Part shown: in pieces, positions 28,418 through 37,830 of the stretch
How the letters are laid out: each line of letters begins with the position of its first letter
How positions within the stretch are numbered: the first letter of the stretch is position 1
NCBI GenBank assembly: GCA_947259415.1
Contig: CAMYMI010000002.1
Coordinates: forward strand, 62,001 to 126,000
Direction: 5' to 3'
Source of the DNA: an uncultured Ectothiorhodospiraceae bacterium
GTDB taxonomy: Bacteria; Pseudomonadota; Gammaproteobacteria; UBA9214
Length of the DNA: 64,000 nucleotides
Notes under the pieces: model-generated
The model's database searches: none
Told to the model about the DNA's origin: nothing
What the model saw: only the letters and a program-made list of their open reading frames with translations
Made by a program: the position numbers and the translations under genes

Positions 28418-30241
28418 TCACACCGGTTGCAGTGCCGGCTGCTTGTCGGTCTCAAGCTCCTGGCGTGCCTCTTCCTGTTGCAGTGTCCACAGTCGTGCAT
28501 ACATCCCTGCGCTGGTCAGCAATTCCTGGTGGGTTCCCTGTTCCACAACGCGCCCGGCATCCATGACCAGTATGTTGTCGGCGTCCACGATGGTAGACAG
28601 GCGGTGCGCGATTGCCAGGGTCGTGTGGTGAGCGGCGACCGTACGCAGGGCCTCGAGAATGAGTTGTTCGGAGTGCGAATCCAGGCTGGAAGTGGCCTCG
28701 TCAAACACCAGGATGCGTGGATTCTTGAGAATCACGCGGGCAATGGCGACGCGCTGCTTTTCGCCGCCGGAGAGTTTCAGTCCGCGTTCGCCCACCACCG
28801 TTTCGTAGCCCTGCGGCAGGGACATGATGAAGTCATGGATGTTGGCCAGCCGGGCGGCGTGCTCGATTTCCTCGTTGCTGGCGCCGGGCCTGGCATAGGC
28901 GATGTTGTAGTACAGCGATTCGTTGAACAGGACGGTGTCCTGGGGAACGATGCCGATCACGCGGCGCAGGCTGTCCTGGGTTACTTCGCGAATATCCTGC
29001 CCGTTGACCAGGACGCGGCCCGATGAGACATCATAGAACCGGAACAACAGCCGCGCCAGGGTGGACTTGCCGGCCCCGCTCGGTCCGACAACGGCGACCT
29101 TCTGGCCCGGGGCGATGCGGAAGCTGACCTCGTGGAGGATCGGGCGGTCCTTTTCATAGGCAAAGGAGATATTCTCGAAGCGGACCTCGGCACTGCCGGC
29201 GTCGAGTTCCCGGGCATCGGGCCGGTCGGTGATCTCAGGCTGACTATCAAGGACATTGAACATCAGTTGCATATCGGTCAGGGCATGCTTGAGCTGACTG
29301 TAGATGATGCCCAGGAAATTCAGCGGGATGAACAGTTGCAGCAGGAAGGCATTGACCAGCACAAGGTCGCCCAGGGTCATGCTGCCGTCGACCACGCCGC
29401 GGGCGGCCAGGATCATAATCAGGGTGACACCGATGGCAATGATAGTCGCCTGCCCGAAATTAAGTGCCGACATCGAGGTCTGGCTGTTCACCGCCGAGGT
29501 CTCCCAGCGCCTCAGGCAGTCATCGTAGCGCCGCAACTCGTAGTCCTCGTTGCCGAAATACTTGACGGTCTCGTAGTTCAACAGACTATCGATGGCCTGG
29601 GTATTGGCCTTCGAGTCGAGGGCGTTCATCGAAACCCGAAATTTCATGCGCCATTCCGTGACCACCATGGTGAAGACGATATAGATCACCACGGACACGA
29701 AGGTGATGATGGCGAACCAGACGCTGTAGCGAGACAGCAGAATGGCTGCGATCAGGGTGATCTCGACCAGCGTCGGCAGCAGGCTGAAGACCATGTAGTT
29801 CAGCAGGGAACTCACACTGCGGGTGCCGCGTTCGATATCGCGCGACAGGCCGCCGGTCTTGCGCTCCAGATGATAACGCAGCGAAAGCCTGTGCAGGTGA
29901 TCGAGGACCTTGACCGAGATGCTGCGCGTGGCGCCATGGCGCACCCGGGCGAACACCGCGTCGCGCAGTTCGTTGAACAGGGAGCTTGCCAGTCGTAAGG
30001 CGCCGTACAGGATCAGAAAGGCAAGCGGCAATACCAGTAGTATCCCTTCCTTGGCCTCCAGGCTGTCGACGATGTCCTTCAACACCAGCGGGATACCCAC
30101 GTTGGCGACCTTGGCCAGCACCAGGAACAGCAGGGCGAACAATACCCGACCCCGGTAGATCCAGAGAAACGGCGTCAATGCCCGCAGGGTCTTGATATCC
30201 GCGGCGCTGCTGCTGGGCATGGTGGTCGGGTGGGTGTGCAT
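28418..30241 (-). CDS. Atm1/HMT1-type ABC exporter (fused permease and ATPase)
   Basis: A 607-residue half-transporter working as a homodimer. It has six membrane helices in residues 30-310 and an ATPase domain with Walker A GPSGAGKST (376-384), signature LSGGEKQRVAIAR and Walker B ILVFDEATSSLD. The segment LNYETVKYFGNEDYE (211-225) is characteristic of the Atm1/ABCB7 group. That group exports glutathione-linked sulfur or metal compounds, unlike MsbA lipid flippases. The start ATG at 30239-30241 precedes an unstructured N-terminus. The divergent neighbour encodes an FmdB-like zinc ribbon. Confidence 0.9.
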   Translation of the reverse strand: MHTHPTTMPSSSAADIKTLRALTPFLWIYRGRVLFALLFLVLAKVANVGIPLVLKDIVDSLEAKEGILLVLPLAFLILYGALRLASSLFNELRDAVFARVRHGATRSISVKVLDHLHRLSLRYHLERKTGGLSRDIERGTRSVSSLLNYMVFSLLPTLVEITLIAAILLSRYSVWFAIITFVSVVIYIVFTMVVTEWRMKFRVSMNALDSKANTQAIDSLLNYETVKYFGNEDYELRRYDDCLRRWETSAVNSQTSMSALNFGQATIIAIGVTLIMILAARGVVDGSMTLGDLVLVNAFLLQLFIPLNFLGIIYSQLKHALTDMQLMFNVLDSQPEITDRPDARELDAGSAEVRFENISFAYEKDRPILHEVSFRIAPGQKVAVVGPSGAGKSTLARLLFRFYDVSSGRVLVNGQDIREVTQDSLRRVIGIVPQDTVLFNESLYYNIAYARPGASNEEIEHAARLANIHDFIMSLPQGYETVVGERGLKLSGGEKQRVAIARVILKNPRILVFDEATSSLDSHSEQLILEALRTVAAHHTTLAIAHRLSTIVDADNILVMDAGRVVEQGTHQELLTSAGMYARLWTLQQEEARQELETDKQPALQPV

Positions 30242-30352
30242 TGGCGGGCAGGTCCCGGGATGAATGGTCTGGATCCTATTGTCACAGAATCATGGATCCC
30301 ACGGAACCGGGGAAACCACTGCCGCCCCGGTGTTATTCCGGGGAAGGCGGCG

Positions 30353-30383
30353 TTTACACCTGCCCGGGCCCTGAGGCTATAAT
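30353..30383 (+). promoter_or_regulatory. Possible sigma-70 promoter for fmdB-like gene and aspS
   Basis: A perfect -10 TATAAT at 30378-30383 preceded by TTTACA at 30353-30358. The 19-bp spacer is longer than ideal. The next gene begins 65 bp downstream. Confidence 0.45.
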
Positions 30384-30448
30384 ACCGGCCGCTAATCCAC
30401 GATGCTGAGCTGTAACAGAGTGTTTTTACCTTAAGCAGAGGGTCTGAC

Positions 30449-30748
30449 ATGCCTATCTATGAATACCGATGCGAAGCATGCGGGCATTACCTGGAAACCC
30501 TGCAAAAGATCAGCGATCCACCCCTGACCAAGTGTCACAAGTGCGGGCAGCCGGCCCTGAAGAAGCTGATTTCCGCTTCCGCGTTTCGTCTCAAGGGCGG
30601 TGGCTGGTATGAGACCGACTTCAAGACCGGCAACAAAAAGAATGTCGTGGAAGCGGACAAGGCAAGCCCCACTGATGGCAAATCCGCCAGCAAGTCCGAC
30701 GCCAAGGCCGGTTCCACTGCAGCGACCAAGAAATCGACCGGTAGCTGA
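30449..30748 (+). CDS. FmdB-family zinc ribbon protein
   Basis: A 99-residue protein beginning MPIYEYRCEACGHYLE with a second CHKCG pair, the CxxC...CxxC zinc ribbon of the FmdB/YjbM-like regulatory family. It continues with the SAFRLKGGGWYETDF segment often seen in proteobacterial members. A lysine/serine/alanine-rich disordered tail ends the protein. It lies immediately upstream of aspS, as in many gammaproteobacteria. Function is not established; RNA or ribosome contact is often supposed. Confidence 0.88.
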   Translation: MPIYEYRCEACGHYLETLQKISDPPLTKCHKCGQPALKKLISASAFRLKGGGWYETDFKTGNKKNVVEADKASPTDGKSASKSDAKAGSTAATKKSTGS

Positions 30749-30846
30749 GGCACCGGGATCCCGGGCCGCGGGCCTGCTTATTGCGCTGGCTGCGACCACC
30801 CCGTACCATTCCGCGTTTCCCATTTTGAAATAACAGGTTGTCAGCA

Positions 30847-32628
30847 ATGCGCAGCATCTATTGTGGTCAATTGAACGCATCCCACCTCGATCAGGAGGTG
30901 ACACTCTGTGGTTGGGTGCACCGCCGTCGTGACCATGGCGGGGTGATTTTTGTGGACCTGCGCGACCATCATGGGCTGGTACAGGTGGTCTTCGACCCGG
31001 ATACGCCGGAGATCTTCAGCACGGCGGAGCGTATCCGTAACGAGTATGTATTGCGGGTGAAGGGACGGGTGCGCAATCGCCCCGAGGGCACCATCAACCC
31101 GGATCTGCCAACCGGCGAGGTCGAGGTCCTGGGCCTGGGCCTGACCGTCCTCAACCCCGCCGATACACCCCCGTTCCAGCTGGATGACGAAGACATCCAC
31201 GATGAGACCCGGCTGCGCTACCGCTACATCGACTTGCGCCGCCCGGAGATGCAGGAAAAACTGCGGCTACGGGCCCGGATCATCCGTACCCTGCGGGCGT
31301 TCCTGGATGAACGCGATTTTGTCGATGTCGAGACGCCGATACTGACGCGCTCGACCCCGGAAGGTGCACGTGACTACCTGGTGCCCAGCCGGACTCATGC
31401 CGGGGCATTCTTCGCCCTGCCGCAGTCCCCGCAGCTGTTCAAGCAGCTGCTGATGATGGGAGGAATCGACCGTTACTATCAGGTCGCACGCTGTTTCCGT
31501 GACGAGGACCTGCGTGCCGACAGGCAGCCGGAATTCACCCAGCTGGATGTCGAGACCTCGTTCATGGACGAGGATGCCATCATGTCCCTGATGGAGACCA
31601 TGATCCGTGAGTTGTTCGCCAAGGTGCTGGATGTGGCGCTGCCCGACCCGTTCTCGCGCCTGAGCTATGCCGAGGCCATGGAGCGATTCGGGACCGATCG
31701 GCCCGACCTGCGCATTCCACTGGAGCTCGTTGACCTGGGCGACGTGATGCAGAACGTGGAATTCAAGGTATTTGCCGGGCCCGCCAATGACCCGCACGGC
31801 CGGGTTGCCGCGCTGCGGGTCCCGGGGGGTGCGGTGATCAGCCGCAAGGACATCGATGACTACACCAGTTATGTCGGCAAATACGGGGCAAGGGGCCTGG
31901 CCTATATTAAGGTGAATGATGTGGCTGCCGGGCGTGATGGCCTGCAGTCGCCGATTCTGAAATTTCTGCCGGACGATGTGGTTGCAGCCATTGTGGCACG
32001 CACCGGGGTCGAGGATGGTGACCTGGTATTCTTCGGCGCCGACCGGGCCAGCGTGGTCAACGAATCGCTGGGTGCGCTGCGCGTCAAGCTGGGGCATGAC
32101 CGCGGCATGGTCAAGGGCGACTGGGAGCCGCTGTGGGTGGTGGACTTCCCCATGTTTGAATGGGACGAGAAGACAAACCGCTGGATGGCCCTGCATCACC
32201 CGTTTACGTCGCCCAATGTGGATGATCCCGCACTACTCGGGGAAAACCCGGGCACCAGCCTGTCACGGGCCTACGACATGGTCCTGAACGGCACGGAACT
32301 GGGCGGTGGTTCCATCCGTATCCACCAGACAGAGCTCCAGCAGGCCGTGTTCAAGCTGCTGGGTATCGGTGATGAAGAGGCCCGCGACAAGTTCGGCTTC
32401 CTGCTGGATGCACTCAACTATGGCTGCCCGCCACACGGTGGCATTGCCTTTGGACTCGACCGCCTGGTGATGCTGATGACCGGTGCAAGCTCGATCCGGG
32501 AAATCATGGCCTTCCCGAAGACACAGACTGCGGCCTGCCCGCTGACACAGGCACCCTCGGTCGTGGCCGCCGGCCAGTTGATCGAGCTCGGTATCCACCT
32601 GCGCAAACCGCCCGAGGTTGATTCCTGA
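30847..32628 (+). CDS. aspS: Aspartyl-tRNA synthetase
   Basis: Charges tRNA-Asp (possibly also tRNA-Asn in organisms lacking AsnRS; not decidable here). The 593-residue class II enzyme starts [14 protein letters not shown] and has an N-terminal OB-fold anticodon domain ([22 protein letters not shown]). The class II core shows [27 protein letters not shown] and [20 protein letters not shown] bacterial GAD insertion domain and the C-terminal [13 protein letters not shown] follow. The ATG at 30847 is preferred over an in-frame TTG at 30838. Confidence 0.97.
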   Translation: MRSIYCGQLNASHLDQEVTLCGWVHRRRDHGGVIFVDLRDHHGLVQVVFDPDTPEIFSTAERIRNEYVLRVKGRVRNRPEGTINPDLPTGEVEVLGLGLTVLNPADTPPFQLDDEDIHDETRLRYRYIDLRRPEMQEKLRLRARIIRTLRAFLDERDFVDVETPILTRSTPEGARDYLVPSRTHAGAFFALPQSPQLFKQLLMMGGIDRYYQVARCFRDEDLRADRQPEFTQLDVETSFMDEDAIMSLMETMIRELFAKVLDVALPDPFSRLSYAEAMERFGTDRPDLRIPLELVDLGDVMQNVEFKVFAGPANDPHGRVAALRVPGGAVISRKDIDDYTSYVGKYGARGLAYIKVNDVAAGRDGLQSPILKFLPDDVVAAIVARTGVEDGDLVFFGADRASVVNESLGALRVKLGHDRGMVKGDWEPLWVVDFPMFEWDEKTNRWMALHHPFTSPNVDDPALLGENPGTSLSRAYDMVLNGTELGGGSIRIHQTELQQAVFKLLGIGDEEARDKFGFLLDALNYGCPPHGGIAFGLDRLVMLMTGASSIREIMAFPKTQTAACPLTQAPSVVAAGQLIELGIHLRKPPEVDS

Positions 32629-32661
32629 TTTTCTACCTCTATTTGCAGCTGAAGCACAATT

Positions 32662-32901
32662 CTCACCGCAAAGACGCGGAGAGCGCAGAGTCAGAATAAT
32701 ACTCACCGCAAAGGACGCAAAGACAGCATGATTGCAACAACAAACTTCCGGGAACGACAAACCTACCGTCAATTGTTTTGACTGAGATTGGTTTTTGTTA
32801 GCAAGAATTATGTTTTTAACTTTGCGTCCTTTGTGCCTTTGCGGTGAATTGATTTGTTAATTTTCCCTGTTTTCTCTGCGTTCTCCGCGTCTCTGTGGTG
32901 A
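32662..32901. repeat. Nested inverted-repeat elements, CACCGCAAAG family (copy 2)
   Basis: Outer ends TCACCGCAAAGACGCGGAG (from 32662) and CTCCGCGTCTCTGTGGTGA (to 32901) enclose a second pair, TCACCGCAAAGGACGCAAAG (32703-32722) and CTTTGCGTCC...CTTTGCGGTGA (32820-32847). One element therefore appears to have inserted in, or duplicated within, another. The right end reaches to about 20 bp before the nudB start. Confidence 0.8.
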
Positions 32902-32922
32902 ATGTTTTTTTACAGTTGATTA

Positions 32923-33378
32923 TTGAAACACTCAGACTACAAACGTCCCGAGTCGGTCCTGGTTGTCGTCCATACCAGCGCCGGCGAGGTGCTGATGCTG
33001 CAGCGTTGCCAGCCTCCGGATTTCTGGCAATCGGTGACCGGCAGCCTGATGCGGGGTGAATCGCCCCTCGCAGCCGCGCAACGTGAACTCCGCGAGGAGA
33101 CCGGGCTGGAGGCGGACATCATCGATTGCCACAAGACCAACCGTTTCCCGATTCATCCAGTGTGGCGCGCACGCTATGCGCCAGGCACGGAAACCAACCT
33201 CGAGCATGTCTTCCGTGCTGAATTCGCCAACCGACCCGAGGTCTGCCTGAATCCACAGGAACACCAGTCATATCGTTGGTTGCAGCGTGCGGCGGCTGCG
33301 GAGCTCGCCAGTTCCTGGACCAACAGGGATGCCATTATCAATCATGTTCCCATCTGGCGAATTGACGAACAGGAGTAA
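32923..33378 (+). CDS. nudB: Dihydroneopterin triphosphate diphosphatase NudB
   Basis: A Nudix hydrolase that removes pyrophosphate from dihydroneopterin triphosphate in folate synthesis. The 151-residue protein aligns by eye with E. coli NudB: YKRPESVLVVV near the start, MLQRCQPPDFWQSVTGSL, and a Nudix box with GESPLAAAQRELREETGL. The start is probably TTG at 32923; no ATG or GTG lies nearby that keeps the conserved N-terminus. It is downstream of aspS, as in enterobacteria, but the repeat element separates them. Confidence 0.9.
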   Translation: MKHSDYKRPESVLVVVHTSAGEVLMLQRCQPPDFWQSVTGSLMRGESPLAAAQRELREETGLEADIIDCHKTNRFPIHPVWRARYAPGTETNLEHVFRAEFANRPEVCLNPQEHQSYRWLQRAAAAELASSWTNRDAIINHVPIWRIDEQE

Positions 33379-33494
33379 GGTACTTATTCGAGACCTGTTC
33401 TCAGAGCACGGCTCTTGTACCGACTCGTGATATAGTCATTTATCGCTTAACATGATCGGTTAAAACGCTCTTCGTTGATCATTCGCTGTGCTAT

Positions 33495-34433
33495 ATGAAT
33501 AACATACCCCGTGTTGAAACACCTCCGCGCCGACCTCAGTGGATGCTTTCTCCACTGGCAGCTGTTACTCATGCGGCTTTAACTGTATTTCATCGAATTC
33601 GTGGTTACACCAGCCCGGGAACTTCGCCGGAAACCGATATCGAAGGTGCAGCCCGCTATGATGAGCAGATCGTCAAGTCATGGCGAAACTATCTCGTTGA
33701 ATACACGGGTGATGAAAACCCTTTTCAGAAAAAGCGGTGTCTTGAACTGGGGCCGGGTCCTGATCTGGGTGCTGGCTTGTTTCTATTAGCCGAAGATGCG
33801 GCGTTTTATCAGGCAATGGACGTTAATCCACTGATAAAACGTGCCTCAAAAGACTTCTACAATCAGGTATTGACTCTGATCAAAGACTCGCACGGTACCA
33901 CTGTGGCGAAAAGTCTTGCGCAGATACTTGAGAAATACCAGGCGGACAATTCAGGGTTATTCTCATATATTTGCCAGCCCGATTTTGACCTTGGCATACT
34001 AGAAGCAGACAGCATTGACCTAGTGTTAAGTCAGGCGGCTTTCGAACACTTTAATGACCCTTTGCAAACAATCAATCAGCTTTCCAGAGTAGTAAGGCCG
34101 GGCGGTGTGTTCCTCGCGCAGGTTGACCTCATGACACACACGCCCTTTGTCCGTGACATCGATCCACTCAGCATTTACCGCTTGCCAGATTGGTATTACC
34201 GTGGTTTTCATTACCCGGGTATCCCTAATCGGGTTAGGCCCGATGAGTATGTTAAAACACTCAGTTTGAATGGATGGTCGGATATTACTGTTATACCGAC
34301 GCATGTCGTTGATAATGAGTATTTACGGAGAACACAGCCTCATATGGCATCACGATTCAGGCATCGTGATGCGGAAATGTCTTTTTTGAGTGTAGTGGTA
34401 TTGGCTCGTCGAGATTACATTGATGAGCAATGA
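33495..34433 (+). CDS. Class I SAM-dependent methyltransferase
   Basis: A 312-residue protein with a Rossmann methyltransferase core: CLELGPGPDLGAGLFLL (motif I, about 78-94), AMDVNPLIKRASKDF and DLVLSQAAFEHFNDPLQTINQLSRVVRPGGVFLAQVD (about 175-211). The C-terminal third has no recognised domain. AT-rich codon use differs from the flanking genes, suggesting horizontal acquisition. Related proteins often sit in glycan clusters, but this one stands alone between nudB and a hydrolase. Substrate unknown. Confidence 0.8.
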   Translation: MNNIPRVETPPRRPQWMLSPLAAVTHAALTVFHRIRGYTSPGTSPETDIEGAARYDEQIVKSWRNYLVEYTGDENPFQKKRCLELGPGPDLGAGLFLLAEDAAFYQAMDVNPLIKRASKDFYNQVLTLIKDSHGTTVAKSLAQILEKYQADNSGLFSYICQPDFDLGILEADSIDLVLSQAAFEHFNDPLQTINQLSRVVRPGGVFLAQVDLMTHTPFVRDIDPLSIYRLPDWYYRGFHYPGIPNRVRPDEYVKTLSLNGWSDITVIPTHVVDNEYLRRTQPHMASRFRHRDAEMSFLSVVVLARRDYIDEQ

Positions 34434-34708
34434 GAGCCATTATAAATAGTATGAAACCTGATAAGGTTAGGCGCTCTGCACATTATTAGCCAGGATTGGC
34501 GGTATGAATATCGATCCGGGTGCATTGCTGCTTTTTCCATCAGAAGTGCTTCTGGTATCAGTGTGACTCAGATGGGTGCCGCAGTTATTCCAGTATCTGA
34601 TTATGAATGTGTGTCTCAACAGGATCAGATCCTGTTCAAGGTGCGGTGCACTGTCGGGTAGGATTATCGACCTCAACATGTCCATGCTTATACGAGGTAG
34701 TCCAGCCT

Positions 34709-35347
34709 ATGCCTGAGTCAGTTGTCCTCGTTCACGGCATCCTGATGAATGGCAGGGAACTGTTCCTGCTCGCCAGGCGGTTGCGCCAGTACGGATTCAA
34801 ACCCGTCTTCTTCGATTACCCGTCACGTCACCGGAACATCGAAGAGCATGCGCGGGCACTGGTTGTATTCATCGAGGCCTTGCGGGTGCCGGTGGTCCAC
34901 CTGGTGGGTCACAGTCTGGGTGGACTGGTCATCCTGCGTGCCCTCGGGATGCACACGGACCTGCCGCCCGGGCGGGTCGTCCTGCTGGGTACCCCGGTGC
35001 AGGGCAGCGGGGTTGCCCGGCGTCTGCAGCGTGCAGCCTGGGGGCGCTGGCTGCTGGGCCGAAGCGCCGAGGGCGGGCTGCTCGACGCTGCACCGGTCTG
35101 GGATGGCCGGCGTGAACTCGGGATTATCGCCGGTCGCCGGCCCCTGGGGATGGGGGTGTTCCTGGGTGGGGTGAGTGGTGCCCATGACGGTACCGTCGCG
35201 GTCGCGGAAACCGAACTGGACGGGGCGCAGGCGGCCGTGGTGCTCGATACCAACCACACCGGTCTGGTGTTTTCACGGCCGGTTGCCGCGCGGGTCTGCC
35301 ACTTTCTTAAACACGGCCATTTCGAAGCATCCGCGGCAAGCGGCTGA
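34709..35347 (+). CDS. Alpha/beta-hydrolase, lipase-like
   Basis: A 212-residue hydrolase starting MPESVVLVHGILMNG at the ATG 34709, behind a GAGGT ribosome-binding site. The N-terminal VLVHGILMNG forms the oxyanion region, and the nucleophile is S69 in GHSLGGL (67-73). Late HDG (in SGAHDGTVAV) and NHTGL supply plausible Asp and His. It resembles small esterase/lipase-like proteins with no signal peptide, so it is probably cytoplasmic. Substrate unknown. It lies about 100 bp upstream of yebC on the same strand. Confidence 0.82.
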   Translation: MPESVVLVHGILMNGRELFLLARRLRQYGFKPVFFDYPSRHRNIEEHARALVVFIEALRVPVVHLVGHSLGGLVILRALGMHTDLPPGRVVLLGTPVQGSGVARRLQRAAWGRWLLGRSAEGGLLDAAPVWDGRRELGIIAGRRPLGMGVFLGGVSGAHDGTVAVAETELDGAQAAVVLDTNHTGLVFSRPVAARVCHFLKHGHFEASAASG

Positions 35348-35447
35348 TTCATCAGGGCTAAAATACGCGGGATCTTGCGCACTTCGCTTATCTCTCCCGT
35401 CCGGCGGTGTTAAACTGCCGGCAGTTTGAATGACAAGGTAGCTGAAG

Positions 35448-36194
35448 ATGGCAGGACACAGTAAATGGGCCAATATCCAGCATCGCAAGAACGCCCAGGA
35501 CGCCAAGCGCGGCAAACTGTTTACCAAATTGATCCGCGAGATCACGGTGGCGGCGCGCATGGGGGATCCCGACCCCAATTCCAACCCACGCCTGCGCCTG
35601 GCCATGGACAAGGCGCTGGCCGGCAACATGACCAAGGACACCATCGAGCGTGCCATCAAGCGCGGCTCGGGTGCGCAGGACGGTGAGAATTTCGAGGAGA
35701 TCCGCTACGAGGGTTATGGTCCCGGCGGCGTGGCCGTCATGGTCGACTGCATGACTGACAACCGCAACCGTACCGTGGCCGAGGTGCGCCACGCCTTCAC
35801 CAAGGTGGGCGGCAACCTGGGGACCGACGGATCCGTGGCCTACCAGTTCACCAAGACCGGGGTCCTCAGCTACCCCATCGGCAGTGACGAGGACCAGATC
35901 ATCGAGGCCGCGCTCGAGGCCGGCGCCCATGATGTGATCAGCAATGACGATGGCTCCATCGATGTGCTTACCGAACCGGAACAGTTCGTTGACATCAGGG
36001 AGGCCATGTTGACCGCGAACCTGGAACCCGAGCAGGCAGAGGTCACCATGCGGGCGGCCAATTCAACCCCGCTGGAACTGAATGATGCAGAGAAGATGGT
36101 GCGTCTGCTGGACACCCTGGAAGACCTCGATGATGTGCAGGAAGTCTATTCCAATGCGGACATCTCCGAGGACGTGCTGGCACAGCTGGGATGA
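35448..36194 (+). CDS. yebC: YebC/PmpR-family protein (translation or transcription factor)
   Basis: A 248-residue protein starting [23 protein letters not shown], the invariant family start. It has the three-domain layout including [21 protein letters not shown] and a C-terminal [21 protein letters not shown]. YebC proteins were long called transcriptional regulators; recent work links several to relief of ribosome stalling at proline-rich sequences. It precedes ruvC, the usual order, but a 480-bp repeat-filled gap intervenes. Confidence 0.95.
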   Translation: MAGHSKWANIQHRKNAQDAKRGKLFTKLIREITVAARMGDPDPNSNPRLRLAMDKALAGNMTKDTIERAIKRGSGAQDGENFEEIRYEGYGPGGVAVMVDCMTDNRNRTVAEVRHAFTKVGGNLGTDGSVAYQFTKTGVLSYPIGSDEDQIIEAALEAGAHDVISNDDGSIDVLTEPEQFVDIREAMLTANLEPEQAEVTMRAANSTPLELNDAEKMVRLLDTLEDLDDVQEVYSNADISEDVLAQLG

Positions 36195-36206
36195 AACGAC
36201 TTCTAT

Positions 36207-36609
36207 AACCGCAAAGGCCGCGAAGATAATCCATGAAAAGTGAAAAATAATGCCCCGAACATAAATACGAATTTTTTCACTGCTGTCCAATGAACCTTGA
36301 CTGGATTCAATGTAAAGACATGAATGAACATATTTTTCTACTGACTGTAATTACACGCCGGACTTGTATACAGTCACCTCCATAGAAACAGTGCGTCCCT
36401 TCTCCTTCCGGGAGAAGGACAGGATGAGGGGATCGGAAATCAATTTGTTAGCTTGATTTCACCCCCTCTCCCCAACCCTCTCCCGGAGGGAGAGGGAGTT
36501 TATGGGACAGCAGTGGAATTTTTTATGGGTATTCACATTGCGCTCTTTGCGTCTTTCGGCAAATGCTCCTGCATTGCTCTACCTCCTCCTTTCCTGGAGT
36601 CGTGCGGTG
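36207..36609. repeat. Degenerate CACCGCAAAG-family element (copy 3) interrupted by a CCCTCTCCC palindrome
   Basis: The left end AACCGCAAAGGCCGCGAAG (36207-36225) and right-hand pieces CTCTTTGCGTCTTTCGG (36543-36559) and GTGCGGTGAA (about 36601-36609) are decayed relatives of the inverted-repeat family. Between them lies a different palindromic repeat (36396-36500). The whole yebC-ruvC gap is repeat-derived; no gene was seen. Confidence 0.55.
36396..36500. repeat. CCCTCTCCC/GGGAGAGGG palindromic repeat (copy 1)
   Basis: Two short hairpins (CCTTCTCCTTCCGGGAGAAGG, then CCCTCTCC...GGAGAGGGAG) flank a 40-bp centre containing GGATGAGGGGATCGG. A related composite repeat occurs at 45306-45420, there in the opposite order. 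This is a frequent intergenic repeat type in environmental proteobacteria. Confidence 0.75.
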
Positions 36610-36674
36610 AAAAATATTTTTACGAGAATCACAGGCATGACTGAATCCGGATTTATTAACGGCGTTTGGCCTGA

Positions 36675-37193
36675 ATGACCCGCATCATCGGCATCGATCC
36701 CGGCTCGCAGGTTACCGGCTACGGGATAATCGATCAGGAGGGTCAGGCGCTCCGTTATGTGGCCAGTGGCTGTATCCGCATCAAGGGCGAGGCGCTGGCC
36801 GAGCGGCTGGGGATGATCTTTACCGGTGTGCAACAGGTGATTGACGAATACCGGCCGGGGGAAATGGCAGTTGAACGGGTCTTCATGAACAAGAATGCGG
36901 ATTCCGCCCTGAAGCTGGGCCAGGCGCGCGGTGCCGCCATCTGTGCCGGGGTGACACGTACGGTCCCGGTGAATGAATATGCCGCCCGGGAAATCAAGCA
37001 GGCAGTGGTAGGGAAGGGCGGCGCCGCCAAGGAGCAGGTCCAGCACATGGTCCGTGTGCTGCTGTCGCTCGACAAGCAACCACCGAGCGATGCCGCCGAT
37101 GCCCTGGCCGTGGCCATCTGCCATGGCCATATCCACGAGACCCGCAGGCGCATGGGTAACCGGCAACACCCGCAACCGGGACTGGCCAGATGA
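36675..37193 (+). CDS. ruvC: Holliday junction endodeoxyribonuclease RuvC
   Basis: Resolves Holliday junctions by symmetric cleavage during recombination repair. The 172-residue product starts MTRIIGIDPGSQVTGYG with catalytic D7. MAVERVFMNKNADSALKLGQARG supplies the second acidic residue, and DAADALAVAICHGH the C-terminal acidic pair. Length is standard. It overlaps ruvA by 4 bp (ATGA), indicating translational coupling in a ruvCAB operon. Confidence 0.96.
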   Translation: MTRIIGIDPGSQVTGYGIIDQEGQALRYVASGCIRIKGEALAERLGMIFTGVQQVIDEYRPGEMAVERVFMNKNADSALKLGQARGAAICAGVTRTVPVNEYAAREIKQAVVGKGGAAKEQVQHMVRVLLSLDKQPPSDAADALAVAICHGHIHETRRRMGNRQHPQPGLAR

Positions 37194-37792
37194 TCGGGCT
37201 GCTGCGCGGCAAGATCCTCGGTAAGCAACCACCGCACCTGCTGCTGGACGTGCACGGCGTCGGCTACGAGATCGAGGCGCCGATGACCACCTTTTATGAG
37301 CTGCCATCGGTGGGTGACGAGGTCACCCTGTTCACCCATCTGACGGTGCGCGACGACGCCCATACACTCTACGGTTTTGCAAAACTCAACGACCGCGACC
37401 TGTTCCGCAGCCTGCTGCGCGTCAACGGTGTGGGTGCCAAGCTGGCGCTCACCATCCTCTCCGGCATGGACACGACGACCTTCGCCGGCTGTGTCCACGA
37501 AGGCGATGCAGCCGCGCTGGTGCGCCTGCCGGGTGTCGGCAAGAAGACGGCGGAGCGCCTGATCATGGAGATGCGTGACCGTCTGGGAGCGATAACTGCG
37601 GGGCAGGTGACCGGGGGGCAGGCCGGGATGGTACGCACCATGGTTGCCAATCCAACGGAAGAGGCCGTAACCGCCCTGATCGGGCTGGGGTACAAGCCGC
37701 AGGAGGCGAGCCGCATGGTACGCGCCATCGAGACGGCCGACCTGTCCTCCGAGGATATTATTCGAAATGCCCTGCAATCGACCCTGCAATAA
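37190..37792 (+). CDS. ruvA: Holliday junction branch-migration protein RuvA
   Basis: A tetrameric junction-binding protein that loads RuvB rings. The 200-residue product starts MIGLLRGKIL with LLLDVHGVGYEIEAP (domain I). Helix-hairpin-helix motifs are LRVNGVGAKLALTIL and LPGVGKKTAERLIMEMRD in domain II. The C-terminal RuvB-binding domain is EEAVTALIGLGYKPQEASRMV. Coordinates overlap the ruvC stop; ruvB follows after 38 bp. Confidence 0.96.
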   Translation: MIGLLRGKILGKQPPHLLLDVHGVGYEIEAPMTTFYELPSVGDEVTLFTHLTVRDDAHTLYGFAKLNDRDLFRSLLRVNGVGAKLALTILSGMDTTTFAGCVHEGDAAALVRLPGVGKKTAERLIMEMRDRLGAITAGQVTGGQAGMVRTMVANPTEEAVTALIGLGYKPQEASRMVRAIETADLSSEDIIRNALQSTLQ

Positions 37793-37830
37793 CTTGATTC
37801 AGGCACCGGGAGCACCGAAACTAGCAGCCT

